This document shows positions 43,115 to 50,674 of a DNA stretch of 64,000 nt, in pieces. Position numbers and translations under genes: made by a program. Positions within the stretch are counted from its first letter, which is position 1. Each line of letters opens with the position of its first letter. Location of the stretch: assembly GCA_024279915.1 (NCBI GenBank), contig JAJRRB010000032.1, positions 1-64,000 on the forward strand, written 5' to 3'. Below the pieces are notes generated by a model. That model did not search any database and was not told the origin of the DNA. It was given only the letters and a program-made list of their open reading frames with translations. The stretch is from Deltaproteobacteria bacterium. GTDB taxonomy: Bacteria; Desulfobacterota; Desulfuromonadia; Desulfuromonadales; BM103.

Positions 43115-43660
43115 ATGAGTTTTAAAATCGTCATGTCGTACTCGTTCATAGTTTGTATTCTTCTGATGGCACTCCCTTCTGCTGCAGAACACAATGCGCC
43201 TGCTGACAAAGACTGCCAGAATATCTACAAACTTATGATTGTCGGCGAGATAGAACACGTTACCTTCAAGTTAAAAGATCTGCGTCTGAAAGCACGTATC
43301 GACACTGGAGCAACAACCTCGTCTCTTAGTGCTCAGGAACTACAACCGTTCGAGCGTGATGGCAAGAAATGGATAAAATTCTCGGTTACAGACCCTGTGA
43401 GCGAGAAGTTTTACGACTTTGAAAGGCCTGTGGTGCGTATTGCAGAGATCAAACGACATGGTGCTGCGGCTCAAGAGCGACCGGTCGTCAAATTGAAGAT
43501 CATGCTGGGTGATGTCGAAATGGAACGTGAGTTTTCGTTGACTGATCGTTCCAGATATACTTTTCCGGTGCTGATCGGGCGCAACGTTCTGAGTGGCAAA
43601 TTTCTGGTTGATGTTAATCGTAAATTCTCAACCAACCACATTGGAGAAAAAGAAGAATGA
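43115..43660 (+). CDS. Retropepsin-like aspartic peptidase (PF05618 type, annotated as ATP-dependent zinc protease)
   Basis: 181 residues from ATG 43115, where AAGGG lies at correct spacing; GTG 43106 is an alternative. A signal peptide ends near SAAEH. The fold shows KARIDTGATTSSLSA with Asp63-Thr64-Gly65-Ala66, the active-site triad of pepsin-like enzymes, then a flap-like KKWIKFSVTDP and VLIGRNVLSGKFLVDV near the end. This family always occurs with RimK-like ligases or the inactive transglutaminase protein; the stop overlaps the next gene's start by four bases. It probably acts in the periplasm. Confidence 0.88.
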   Translation: MSFKIVMSYSFIVCILLMALPSAAEHNAPADKDCQNIYKLMIVGEIEHVTFKLKDLRLKARIDTGATTSSLSAQELQPFERDGKKWIKFSVTDPVSEKFYDFERPVVRIAEIKRHGAAAQERPVVKLKIMLGDVEMEREFSLTDRSRYTFPVLIGRNVLSGKFLVDVNRKFSTNHIGEKEE

Positions 43661-45183
43661 AAGCGCGCCCGCAAATTTATATCATGGTCTCCCTCTTACT
43701 CTTCATTGGCCTCGGCCTGACGATATATAAGTGTTATGTGCTTGGGTTTATGTTTACACCGGGTACGGAAACCGTGTGGCAAGTTCAGGCTCGTATGCAA
43801 TTCGAAGCAGAGGGCGGGCCAGCTAAAGTCATCTTGACTATGAATGCACCTGATAAATCTATCCGACCTGTTTTCCGTGAAAAGTTCTTTGAAGACTACG
43901 AATGTGTCTTTGTTAACGAAGATGGTGTTCGCAAGGCCGTGTGGACACGTGATGATGCCCAAGGCATGCAAGTCATTTATTTCCGCGCAGATTTTTATCG
44001 TCTGAGCCCGCCCGTAGAACAAGTGCCCCCAACGGATGAAAATCCGCAGGATGTTCTGGAAGGACCACAGAGACTTGCCGGAGAGGACATCCTGCTGAGG
44101 GCAAGTGAGACAGCCACATCAGAGCTGGCACTTGCAATCAACGTCCTCGGCATGATGGATGAGGAAAGAAATGACCCTTATGTGAAGGTGCTGCTCGAAG
44201 AGGTTGAATACCGTACTGAATACATGGGGCAAGTATCAAAGGTCATTGCCATGGAAGGAATCCACTCCAGGGTTGTGAGGGGCTTGCGGCTACAGGGCAA
44301 GTATACCCAACGCTCCATTACTACCTTTATCCAAGTCTTTGCAGAGGGTAAATGGGTCTTGTTAGATCCGAAAGCACTAGTCGAGATACCGTTCTCAGAG
44401 GTGCTCTTGTGGCCTGAGAACACGCGCGGCCTGTTGGACGTTTATGGCGGCAGCAATTCGAGCGTTACTTTCTCTGTTTCCAGTGTCAAGAATAGTGCAG
44501 GTCAGCTGGCGGTAGACGCTGCACAATTAAGCGAAAGTAAGCTGGGTGATTTTTCGATCTATAGCCTCCCTATTGAAGATCAGAATACTTTCAAGTTGTT
44601 GCTGCTGATCCCTGTCGGTGCCTTGGTTGTCGTTGTTTTACGCAACCTTGTGGGCATCCGTACCTCAGGGACTTTCATGCCAATCCTGATTGCCTTAACT
44701 TTCATGCAGACTACGTTGTTGCTGGGCCTTCTGTTGTTCCTGGTTGTGGTGGGCGTTGGCCTGGTGATGCGCTACTACCTGAGTCATCTGAACCTTCTGC
44801 TGGTACCTCGCATCGCTTCTGTGCTGGTCTTCGTAATCATTATCTTTGCGGCCATCGGCATTGCCAGTCACAAGCTTGGCTGGCATTCGGGTCACGCTGT
44901 TATGTTCTTCCCGATGATCATCCTGTCATGGACGATTGAACGCAGGTCTGTGCTGTGGGAAGAAGAGGGTCCGCATGAAGTGTTGATTCAGGGTGGCGGC
45001 AGCCTATTCACAGCTTCATTGGCCTATTTGGTTATGATCAGTCCCAATCTTGAGCACCTGGTATTCAACTTTCCAGAGCTCTTGCTGGTCTTGCTTGCTA
45101 TCATCATCATGATCGGTAGCTACAGCGGTTTCAGGCTGCTTGAACTGGGGCGTTTCGAGCCGATGACAAGGAGTGATGAATAA
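43657..45183 (+). CDS. Inactive-transglutaminase/7TM membrane protein (Transglut_i_TM with 7TM_transglut)
   Basis: 508 residues. TM1 near the N-terminus is followed by a periplasmic region (about 30-300) with a beta-sandwich and a transglutaminase-like domain (VIAMEGIHSRVVRGLRLQ, FAEGKWVLLDP) in which the usual catalytic Cys is not visible, as in the family. Six to seven helices (about 310-500) follow: LLLIPVGALVVVVL, ALTFMQTTLLLGLLLFLVVV and so on. It joins the aspartic peptidase and the ATP-grasp ligase in a conserved three-gene set, start overlapping the upstream stop and the stop overlapping the ligase ATG by one base. Confidence 0.88.
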   Translation: MKARPQIYIMVSLLLFIGLGLTIYKCYVLGFMFTPGTETVWQVQARMQFEAEGGPAKVILTMNAPDKSIRPVFREKFFEDYECVFVNEDGVRKAVWTRDDAQGMQVIYFRADFYRLSPPVEQVPPTDENPQDVLEGPQRLAGEDILLRASETATSELALAINVLGMMDEERNDPYVKVLLEEVEYRTEYMGQVSKVIAMEGIHSRVVRGLRLQGKYTQRSITTFIQVFAEGKWVLLDPKALVEIPFSEVLLWPENTRGLLDVYGGSNSSVTFSVSSVKNSAGQLAVDAAQLSESKLGDFSIYSLPIEDQNTFKLLLLIPVGALVVVVLRNLVGIRTSGTFMPILIALTFMQTTLLLGLLLFLVVVGVGLVMRYYLSHLNLLLVPRIASVLVFVIIIFAAIGIASHKLGWHSGHAVMFFPMIILSWTIERRSVLWEEEGPHEVLIQGGGSLFTASLAYLVMISPNLEHLVFNFPELLLVLLAIIIMIGSYSGFRLLELGRFEPMTRSDE

Positions 45184-46127
45184 TGTTCAAATTCACCACT
45201 CCCGCTAAATTGAATAAGGCTGGTGTTATCGGTATGAACCGGCGCAATGTTGAGCTGATCGCTCAAAACAATCCTCGTCGCCTGTATCCTCTTGTCGATG
45301 ACAAACTCAAGACCAAACAGGTTACGCAAGGTGTGGGCATCGCGGTGCCTGCCATGATTGGTGTTGTTCGTACGCAGCATCACGTCGGGCAATTGGGCGA
45401 GTTTCTGAGTGACCTGAAAGGGTTCGTTATAAAACCTTCCAAAGGGAGTGGCGGTAAAGGCATTCTCGTGATTACTGGTCGCGATGGTGAGGACTTTGTC
45501 AAACCAAGCGGTAGCTGTGTCACTCTCAAGGAGTTACAGCACCATGTTTCGAGTACTTTAAGCGGGTTGTACAGTCTGGGTGGTAATCCGGATGTGGCTA
45601 TGATCGAGACGTTGGTGGAGTTTTCAGATGTGTTTGAAGGATTCTCATACGAGGGTGTTCCTGATGTGCGCGTTATTCTCTTTCGCGGCTATCCGGTGAT
45701 GGCGATGACGCGTCTATCCACACGTGAATCGGATGGTAAGGCCAATCTTCATCAAGGTGCCGTAGGGTTGGGTATCGATATTGCCACCGGTCGTAGTCTC
45801 AAGGCGGTACAGCATGGAAAACCGATTGAACACCATCCTGATACCGGGCGAAAACTGTCCGAGCTCAAGGTGCCTTACTGGGAGACTTTACTGAATCTCA
45901 CAAGCCGTTGTTACGATGTGACCGGGCTGGGCTACCTTGGCGCGGATATCGTGTTGGATAAAAATCTCGGGCCTTTACTGCTGGAGCTCAACGCTCGACC
46001 GGGTCTGGCAATTCAAATTGCCAACGGCATGGGGATGCGACCACGATTGTCGCTGATTGAATCACAGCGTGGCATAGAACGTAATGCAGAAGAAAGAGTA
46101 GCGTATGCAATGGAGGCCTTCGGGTAG
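45183..46127 (+). CDS. Alpha-L-glutamate ligase-like protein (RimK-related ATP-grasp enzyme)
   Basis: 314 residues, cytoplasmic. The ATP-grasp glycine-rich loop is KPSKGSGGKGI (about 85-95); the metal-binding end is LLELNARPGLAIQIAN (about 265-280). Length and the N-terminal LNKAGVIGMNRRN match the RimK-related glutamate-ligase-like family. It should form an amide bond between an acid and an amine, such as adding Glu residues to a peptide or protein. Its start overlaps the 7TM protein stop by a base. The acceptor is unknown and the membrane partners suggest an envelope-linked product. Confidence 0.9.
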   Translation: MFKFTTPAKLNKAGVIGMNRRNVELIAQNNPRRLYPLVDDKLKTKQVTQGVGIAVPAMIGVVRTQHHVGQLGEFLSDLKGFVIKPSKGSGGKGILVITGRDGEDFVKPSGSCVTLKELQHHVSSTLSGLYSLGGNPDVAMIETLVEFSDVFEGFSYEGVPDVRVILFRGYPVMAMTRLSTRESDGKANLHQGAVGLGIDIATGRSLKAVQHGKPIEHHPDTGRKLSELKVPYWETLLNLTSRCYDVTGLGYLGADIVLDKNLGPLLLELNARPGLAIQIANGMGMRPRLSLIESQRGIERNAEERVAYAMEAFG

Positions 46128-46131
46128 AGTC

Positions 46132-46953
46132 TTAGAAACCCACCACCAGATAGACGACCGGTCCCGGCATATCAACATCGTAAGTTTCCTTCTTGTTATT
46201 TGTTTCATAATCTACATCTACCGAGATGTAGGAATAGCCAGCGCCTACACCGACATTCTTGTATGGCCAATACTCCAGAGCACCTCTGGCAAAAATCAAA
46301 TCACCATCGTAATCGCCATAGCTCATACTCATCCAACCGCCACCATAATTAAAGAGCACATCATCTCTGAAGGCGTAAACACCACCGACATAAAGATTTG
46401 GCAGGGGAGCGGTGAGGCTCTCCCCCCCGCTGCCAAGATCGGTCTCGTTGCCATCAACAGTGGCTTTGCCAGAAATCTTCAAATCAAAGTCAGCAACATG
46501 AACACCGAGACCAATACCAAAGTTTGCTTTTCTAGATCTATAAATGTCGTAGCTGAGGTTGGCTACATAGAGATCTATGTCCAGACTGGAATCAAGGGTC
46601 CCGCCAACAGGGATAATCACGCCATCAAAGTCAAAGTCTTCCTCGACTCTCTTGTTTGCATCATCGCTGTAGCGGAAATAATCAAAACGGATGCGCCAGC
46701 GTTGGCCAATACGGAGGGTTGCTCCGAGGGTAATGTCCACTTCGTTCTCTTCAAGGCCAAGATCATCCATGTCGACCTTGGTTTTAGGTTGTCCCGACTT
46801 GGTGGTACTGAACTCCCCGGTCATATCGTAAGCAATGGCTCCGGCTCGTAAGGTGAAGCGTTTGTCCCAACCTTGGGTCGCAACGTCAGCGGCCCAACCA
46901 TTCAGACAGAAAACCGAGCCTAATAACGCCAACACTAGAATTGAAATTTTCAT
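46132..46953 (-). CDS. Outer-membrane beta-barrel protein
   Basis: 273 residues. Signal peptide MKISILVLALLGSVFCLNGWAA is followed by repeated amphipathic strands: LRAGAIAYDM, RIRFDYFRYSD, LYVANLSYDIY, ANFGIGLGVHV, PLPNLYVGGVYAF, GGGWMSMSYG, VGVGAGYSYISVDV and a terminal VVYLVVGF with the C-terminal Phe that BAM recognises. Probably an eight- to ten-stranded barrel of the OmpW/porin-like type with unknown ligand. It is convergent with the ATP-grasp gene (4-base gap) and divergent from the rdh operon. Confidence 0.8.
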   Translation of the reverse strand: MKISILVLALLGSVFCLNGWAADVATQGWDKRFTLRAGAIAYDMTGEFSTTKSGQPKTKVDMDDLGLEENEVDITLGATLRIGQRWRIRFDYFRYSDDANKRVEEDFDFDGVIIPVGGTLDSSLDIDLYVANLSYDIYRSRKANFGIGLGVHVADFDLKISGKATVDGNETDLGSGGESLTAPLPNLYVGGVYAFRDDVLFNYGGGWMSMSYGDYDGDLIFARGALEYWPYKNVGVGAGYSYISVDVDYETNNKKETYDVDMPGPVVYLVVGF

Positions 46954-47251
46954 TGCATGAACTCCCTATGATTTTTTTGGATAAGGTCTCTCTGAGCTTG
47001 CCTGGCCCTCGCGTTTATCAATACGCTGATTTTGTTTACAAAAACACTATTGCACAACCTGTTAATTACGATACTCCAGACAAATTGAACTTGTCAATGT
47101 GTTGGTCTAGATGTATATTTTCACAGTTATACTGTGCCGTACATATCAGCTGTCAACTATGAAGTGCAATGTTAATGTCAACCCAAACTAAACGTTAATA
47201 ATCGGTGAATCTAAAAACAATCTTTTAGTCTGATTTTTTCAGGAGATTGCT
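46954..47251. promoter_or_regulatory. Divergent regulatory region of OMP and rdh genes with two palindromes
   Basis: Two clean palindromes lie in the 298-base region. ATTGA-ACTTG-TCAAT (47084-47098) has perfect 5-bp arms and resembles an FNR/CRP-type site in its TTGA/TCAA halves though with a 5-base centre. CACAGT-TAT-ACTGTG (47122-47136) has perfect 6-bp arms. Both are 115-170 bases upstream of rdhA. Proteins binding them are not known; they could control the dehalogenase operon, the barrel gene or both. Confidence 0.5.
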
Positions 47252-48676
47252 ATGGCTGAAGAGAAGAAGAATTCGGTTGAAGTATCAGAGGACGAGGTAA
47301 TGGCCCCAGCATCTGAGCCTGGCGGGGTTGATGAGGGCCGGCGTAATTTGCTTAAACTCGGCATTGCTGGTGCCGGCGTCGCCGCTGCTACGGCGGGTGG
47401 CGTGGTTATTGCCAAAAAGCTGGAAGGAATCCCGCACGATGAGACCTATATCCCTATCCGTGAAGATTATAAACCTTTTGATGGTCGCAGCCTTATGCAG
47501 GCATTTGCCAGCAGCAAGCAACTGATTGCTAAATATCCCGAAAGAGTCAAAGCCTGGGAAAGGGAAGTACGCAAGCGGGATTCCAAGTGGGATGTCGTAG
47601 GCGGCAACGCGGAGTTCCGCAAGGGCAAGATGTCCGATGTCCCAGGTTTTACTCAACTCGATTATGCTCTTTCCCACGGGGCCTGGCACACGCAATCGAA
47701 ATTTCATGGTCCTGCTTACGGTACCAACGTCGGCCTGTTCTCCTGGGCCCAATCTGATGTCGCAAAAAACAAGTGGAAATTCAAGAGCCGGTTGGAAGCT
47801 TCAGATACGATAAAAAGTGCAGCCAAACTCTATCATGCTGCACGTTGTGGCATCGCCCCACATGATCCTCGCTGGGACTATCACCCGCTCTACGATCCGG
47901 TCACCGAAAAGGAATATAGCTGGGAGAAGGATTTCCCTTTCAAGCCGAAGTCAGTCATCGTTCTGCTCTCTGAAATGGATTATGTTGCCATGGCCGCAGC
48001 ACCGACCGTCCTCGCTGATGCGACCAGTGGACAGGGCTATACGGATATGGCGAATCAGGCCGGAAGTATGGCCAAATTTTTGCGCGGACTTGGCTATCAG
48101 GCGGTTGCTGCCGGCAATGATCTCGGTATCAGTACGGCCTATGCGGTTGCCGCCGGACTTGGTGAACTGGCACGCGCCGGGTGGGTCATTGCACCTGAGC
48201 TCGGTCCACGGATTCGCATCAGCAAGGTTTACACTGATTTCGATTTTGTCGAATACGACAATCCCCGCGAATACGGTGTGACCTCCTTCTGTGAAAACTG
48301 CAAACGCTGTGCGGTCGCCTGTCCCGCAAAGGCGATCACCCTTGATGACAAGCGCACCTTTGAACCGGTCTACGAGGGTGCCGAGGACCCTGATTATACC
48401 TGGAACAACAACATCGGAGTTTTCCAGTGGCACAGTGACAGCAAGAAGTGCTGGCAGTACTGGTGTGAAAGCGGCAGTAGCTGTGCCGCCTGTATCGCCG
48501 CCTGCCCCTACAACAAACCGGACTTCTGGCATCATCGCTTCATCGATGCCCAGAACGTAATCGCCCCTGGATGGGTTCACTCTGCCATGCGCGAGTTCGA
48601 CATTCTCTTCGGCTACGGTGACATCAACAACCCACAAAAGATCAAGGACTTCTACAAATCAGGGAGGAAGCTATGA
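47252..48676 (+). CDS. rdhA: Reductive dehalogenase catalytic subunit (RdhA), first copy
   Basis: 474 residues. An N-terminal Tat signal (EGRRNLLKLG, twin Arg at 30-31, then an Ala/Gly-rich hydrophobic stretch) sends the folded enzyme out. The central half should bind a corrinoid cofactor (region with SVIVLLSEMDYVAMAAAPT). Two ferredoxin-type clusters follow: C347-x2-C-x2-C-x3-CP (CENCKRCAVACP), and Cys400/411/414/418 ending CAACIAACPYNKPDFW. This layout is specific to RdhA; electrons pass through the clusters to cobalamin to replace halogen by hydrogen. Ribosome-binding site AGGAG. The stop overlaps the rdhB start. Substrate cannot be read from sequence. Confidence 0.9.
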   Translation: MAEEKKNSVEVSEDEVMAPASEPGGVDEGRRNLLKLGIAGAGVAAATAGGVVIAKKLEGIPHDETYIPIREDYKPFDGRSLMQAFASSKQLIAKYPERVKAWEREVRKRDSKWDVVGGNAEFRKGKMSDVPGFTQLDYALSHGAWHTQSKFHGPAYGTNVGLFSWAQSDVAKNKWKFKSRLEASDTIKSAAKLYHAARCGIAPHDPRWDYHPLYDPVTEKEYSWEKDFPFKPKSVIVLLSEMDYVAMAAAPTVLADATSGQGYTDMANQAGSMAKFLRGLGYQAVAAGNDLGISTAYAVAAGLGELARAGWVIAPELGPRIRISKVYTDFDFVEYDNPREYGVTSFCENCKRCAVACPAKAITLDDKRTFEPVYEGAEDPDYTWNNNIGVFQWHSDSKKCWQYWCESGSSCAACIAACPYNKPDFWHHRFIDAQNVIAPGWVHSAMREFDILFGYGDINNPQKIKDFYKSGRKL

Positions 48677-48966
48677 TGGATCTGACCTGGTACTTGTTGG
48701 GTGTTTTGACCGGAATCTCAGCGCTGATGCTGCGTTATCTGGCAGCACGCATGCAGCTGACATTGGTCACCTGGGGTGGTCTTCTCGCAGGTATTGGTGC
48801 TCTCCTGTTCTGCATTGCCTGGGCTGTGGGGGCCTACCTCGAAGGCGTTCCGCGTGCGGCCGCGATGGGTCTATTGATGTTTGTTCTGGGCGGGATCGTT
48901 ATTCTCACGGTTACTGCTCGCCTCATTGCCAAGCAAAATAGGGATCAACAGGGAGGTGCGTCATGA
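48673..48966 (+). CDS. rdhB: RdhB-like membrane anchor
   Basis: 97 residues, three hydrophobic helices (about 2-18, 30-55, 63-85) with the phrase GALLFCIAWAVGAYLEGVPRA between them, and a short basic tail. Small three-helix proteins encoded right after rdhA are the usual RdhB anchors that hold the catalytic subunit on the outer face of the inner membrane. The start ATG overlaps the rdhA stop codon (ATGATG), and the end overlaps the next gene by four bases. Its sequence is repeated as the first domain of the following gene. Confidence 0.85.
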   Translation: MMDLTWYLLGVLTGISALMLRYLAARMQLTLVTWGGLLAGIGALLFCIAWAVGAYLEGVPRAAAMGLLMFVLGGIVILTVTARLIAKQNRDQQGGAS

Positions 48967-50495
48967 TGAGCCTGACCTGGTATCTTCTTGGCTTGCTGAC
49001 GGTCGCTTCAGGAGAAGGGCTGCGGCAAGTGAATTTACGCTATAAACTTGATTGGATCGCCTGGGGTGGTCTCTTCTCCGGTATCGGTGCCCTCCTGTTC
49101 TGTATCGCTTGGGCTGTCGGTGCCTATCTCGAAGGTGTGCCAAGGGCTGCGGCCATGGGCTTGTTGATGTTTGGCTTAGGCGGCATTGTGATACTGGCGG
49201 TCGTCTCGAAGTATATTAATGCTCGACTGGAAAAAAGAGTTGTCATCGCGGCCGGAACACCTGCAATCGGTCCTGCGGCAGTCAAGAGCACAACCGTCGT
49301 CTCCGGTCCTCTCAAAACCTCTGTAGCAATCTCTCCTTTTGAAAAACAAATCTGGTCGGTACTTGGGCGTCTCGCTTACCTGAGTCTGGTCATTGCCTTC
49401 TTCCTCGGTTTGATGAGTGATGGCAAAGACTACGAGACCATGCTCCACCTGAAGTTTCCTGAAGCGAAATTGACCAAGCTTCGGGACAATCCAACAGTCT
49501 TCCGGATCGGTGCAGAAGAGAGCGGCAATTACGCTTTGATTCAGGAAGGGCAGGGCTATGGCGGGCCCTTCGTGATCGGTCTTCGCATCATGGAAGACGC
49601 CAAAATCCATGAAGTCGTGCTGTTCGACAACAAGGAGACTCCTGCTTTTCTCGACAAAATCGAAAAGGCGAATTTCCCGGCTCAGTTTGCTGGCAAGCAC
49701 GTAACGGATGACTTCCTGGTCGGTGCGGATGTCGATGTCATCAGCGGTGCCACGGTCTCGACTCGTGCTGCCACGATGGCGGTGCGCAACGGTGCCCATA
49801 TTGCCGCCACCGAATATTTCAAATTGAAACCGACCTGGAAGCCAGTGCCCTGGAATTTTGGCCTTGGCGAAATTCTGATCATATTGATGTTTGTTTTGGC
49901 GTTCGTCCCGAAGATCCACAAATCGACCCCCTGGAAACATCTCTACATGGTCGCATCGTTGGTGATCGTTGGTTTCTACATGAACGCCTCTATTTCTGTC
50001 AGTAGCCTCTCCGGGCTAGCTCTTGGCTTCATTCCGCCACTGAAAGAGCATATCGTCTGGTGGACCCTGGTGATGGGCAGTGTGTTATCTGTTGTACTGC
50101 TTGGCAAGAACGTCTACTGCTATCGCATCTGTCCTTTCTTCTGGGTTGAATGGCTGCTGAACAAGATTGGCGGCAGTGGAGTTAAGCTTTCTCCTGAGTT
50201 GCAGCTACGGTCGCGCTACGTAGCTAATGCCTGTCTCTGGGTGGCCTTGATGCTTGTTTTCCTCTCAACCTACCCTGGACTGGGCAATTATGAACCTTTC
50301 GCCATGATGTTCTCATTGGATGGAGTCGGGGTGCAATGGTACCTCCTGCCGTTGGCGTTGGTTGGTTCTTTTTTCCTGTCGAGTTTCTGGTGTCGCTTTT
50401 TCTGTCCGGTTGGCTACAGTTTTAACCATCTGTTGAGCTGGCGGCGCAGGATCTTGGATAAATTTAAAACAAAAGAAGAATCGATGGAGGTTTGA
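48963..50495 (+). CDS. Fusion of a RdhB-like anchor and a RdhC/NosR-type flavoprotein
   Basis: 510 residues. The first 90 residues duplicate the preceding RdhB (the IGALLFCIAWAVGAYLEGVPRA stretch is identical and the rest similar). Then come a helix near 132-150, a periplasmic FMN-binding domain (about 160-280) with DVDVISGATVST, the threonine-FMN attachment motif used by ApbE transferase, and four to five helices with two CX3CP motifs, CYRICPFF and CRFFCPVGYSFN, as in NosR and RdhC. It should take electrons from the quinol pool and deliver them to RdhA. The separate RdhC in other bacteria lacks the N-terminal RdhB part, so this fusion is unusual. Confidence 0.82.
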   Translation: MMSLTWYLLGLLTVASGEGLRQVNLRYKLDWIAWGGLFSGIGALLFCIAWAVGAYLEGVPRAAAMGLLMFGLGGIVILAVVSKYINARLEKRVVIAAGTPAIGPAAVKSTTVVSGPLKTSVAISPFEKQIWSVLGRLAYLSLVIAFFLGLMSDGKDYETMLHLKFPEAKLTKLRDNPTVFRIGAEESGNYALIQEGQGYGGPFVIGLRIMEDAKIHEVVLFDNKETPAFLDKIEKANFPAQFAGKHVTDDFLVGADVDVISGATVSTRAATMAVRNGAHIAATEYFKLKPTWKPVPWNFGLGEILIILMFVLAFVPKIHKSTPWKHLYMVASLVIVGFYMNASISVSSLSGLALGFIPPLKEHIVWWTLVMGSVLSVVLLGKNVYCYRICPFFWVEWLLNKIGGSGVKLSPELQLRSRYVANACLWVALMLVFLSTYPGLGNYEPFAMMFSLDGVGVQWYLLPLALVGSFFLSSFWCRFFCPVGYSFNHLLSWRRRILDKFKTKEESMEV

Positions 50496-50497
50496 TT

Positions 50498-50650
50498 ATG
50501 GAAAAGCAGGAAAAACAATCAGTGGCGCAACCGTCTCCAATAGAAACGCATGCATGGGGTCAGATGCTGGCCAACAGCCTCTGGGTAGTGACCTTGCTGA
50601 TGGTGCTGGCTTTTTTCTGGCAATCTTTCGGCGAAATGTTAGCGAAGTAG
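50498..50650 (+). CDS. 50-residue single-span membrane peptide in the rdh operon
   Basis: Too short for most gene callers. ATG 50498 follows GGAGGTTTG at ideal spacing and two bases after the previous stop. The 50 residues are a polar first half (MEKQEKQSVAQPSPIETHAW) and one hydrophobic helix (about 25-42, NSLWVVTLLMVLAFFW). Position between rdhBC and the second rdhA suggests an accessory subunit, perhaps an anchor for RdhA2 or a stabiliser of the flavoprotein; no family recognised. Confidence 0.65.
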   Translation: MEKQEKQSVAQPSPIETHAWGQMLANSLWVVTLLMVLAFFWQSFGEMLAK

Positions 50651-50674
50651 TAATTGCATATAAGATGAGGATTC

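Noticed and set aside
46105-46851. Long plus-strand frame of 248 codons
   Set aside because: It lies antisense to the beta-barrel gene, has no ribosome-binding site and reads as an overlay of the barrel's repetitive strands.
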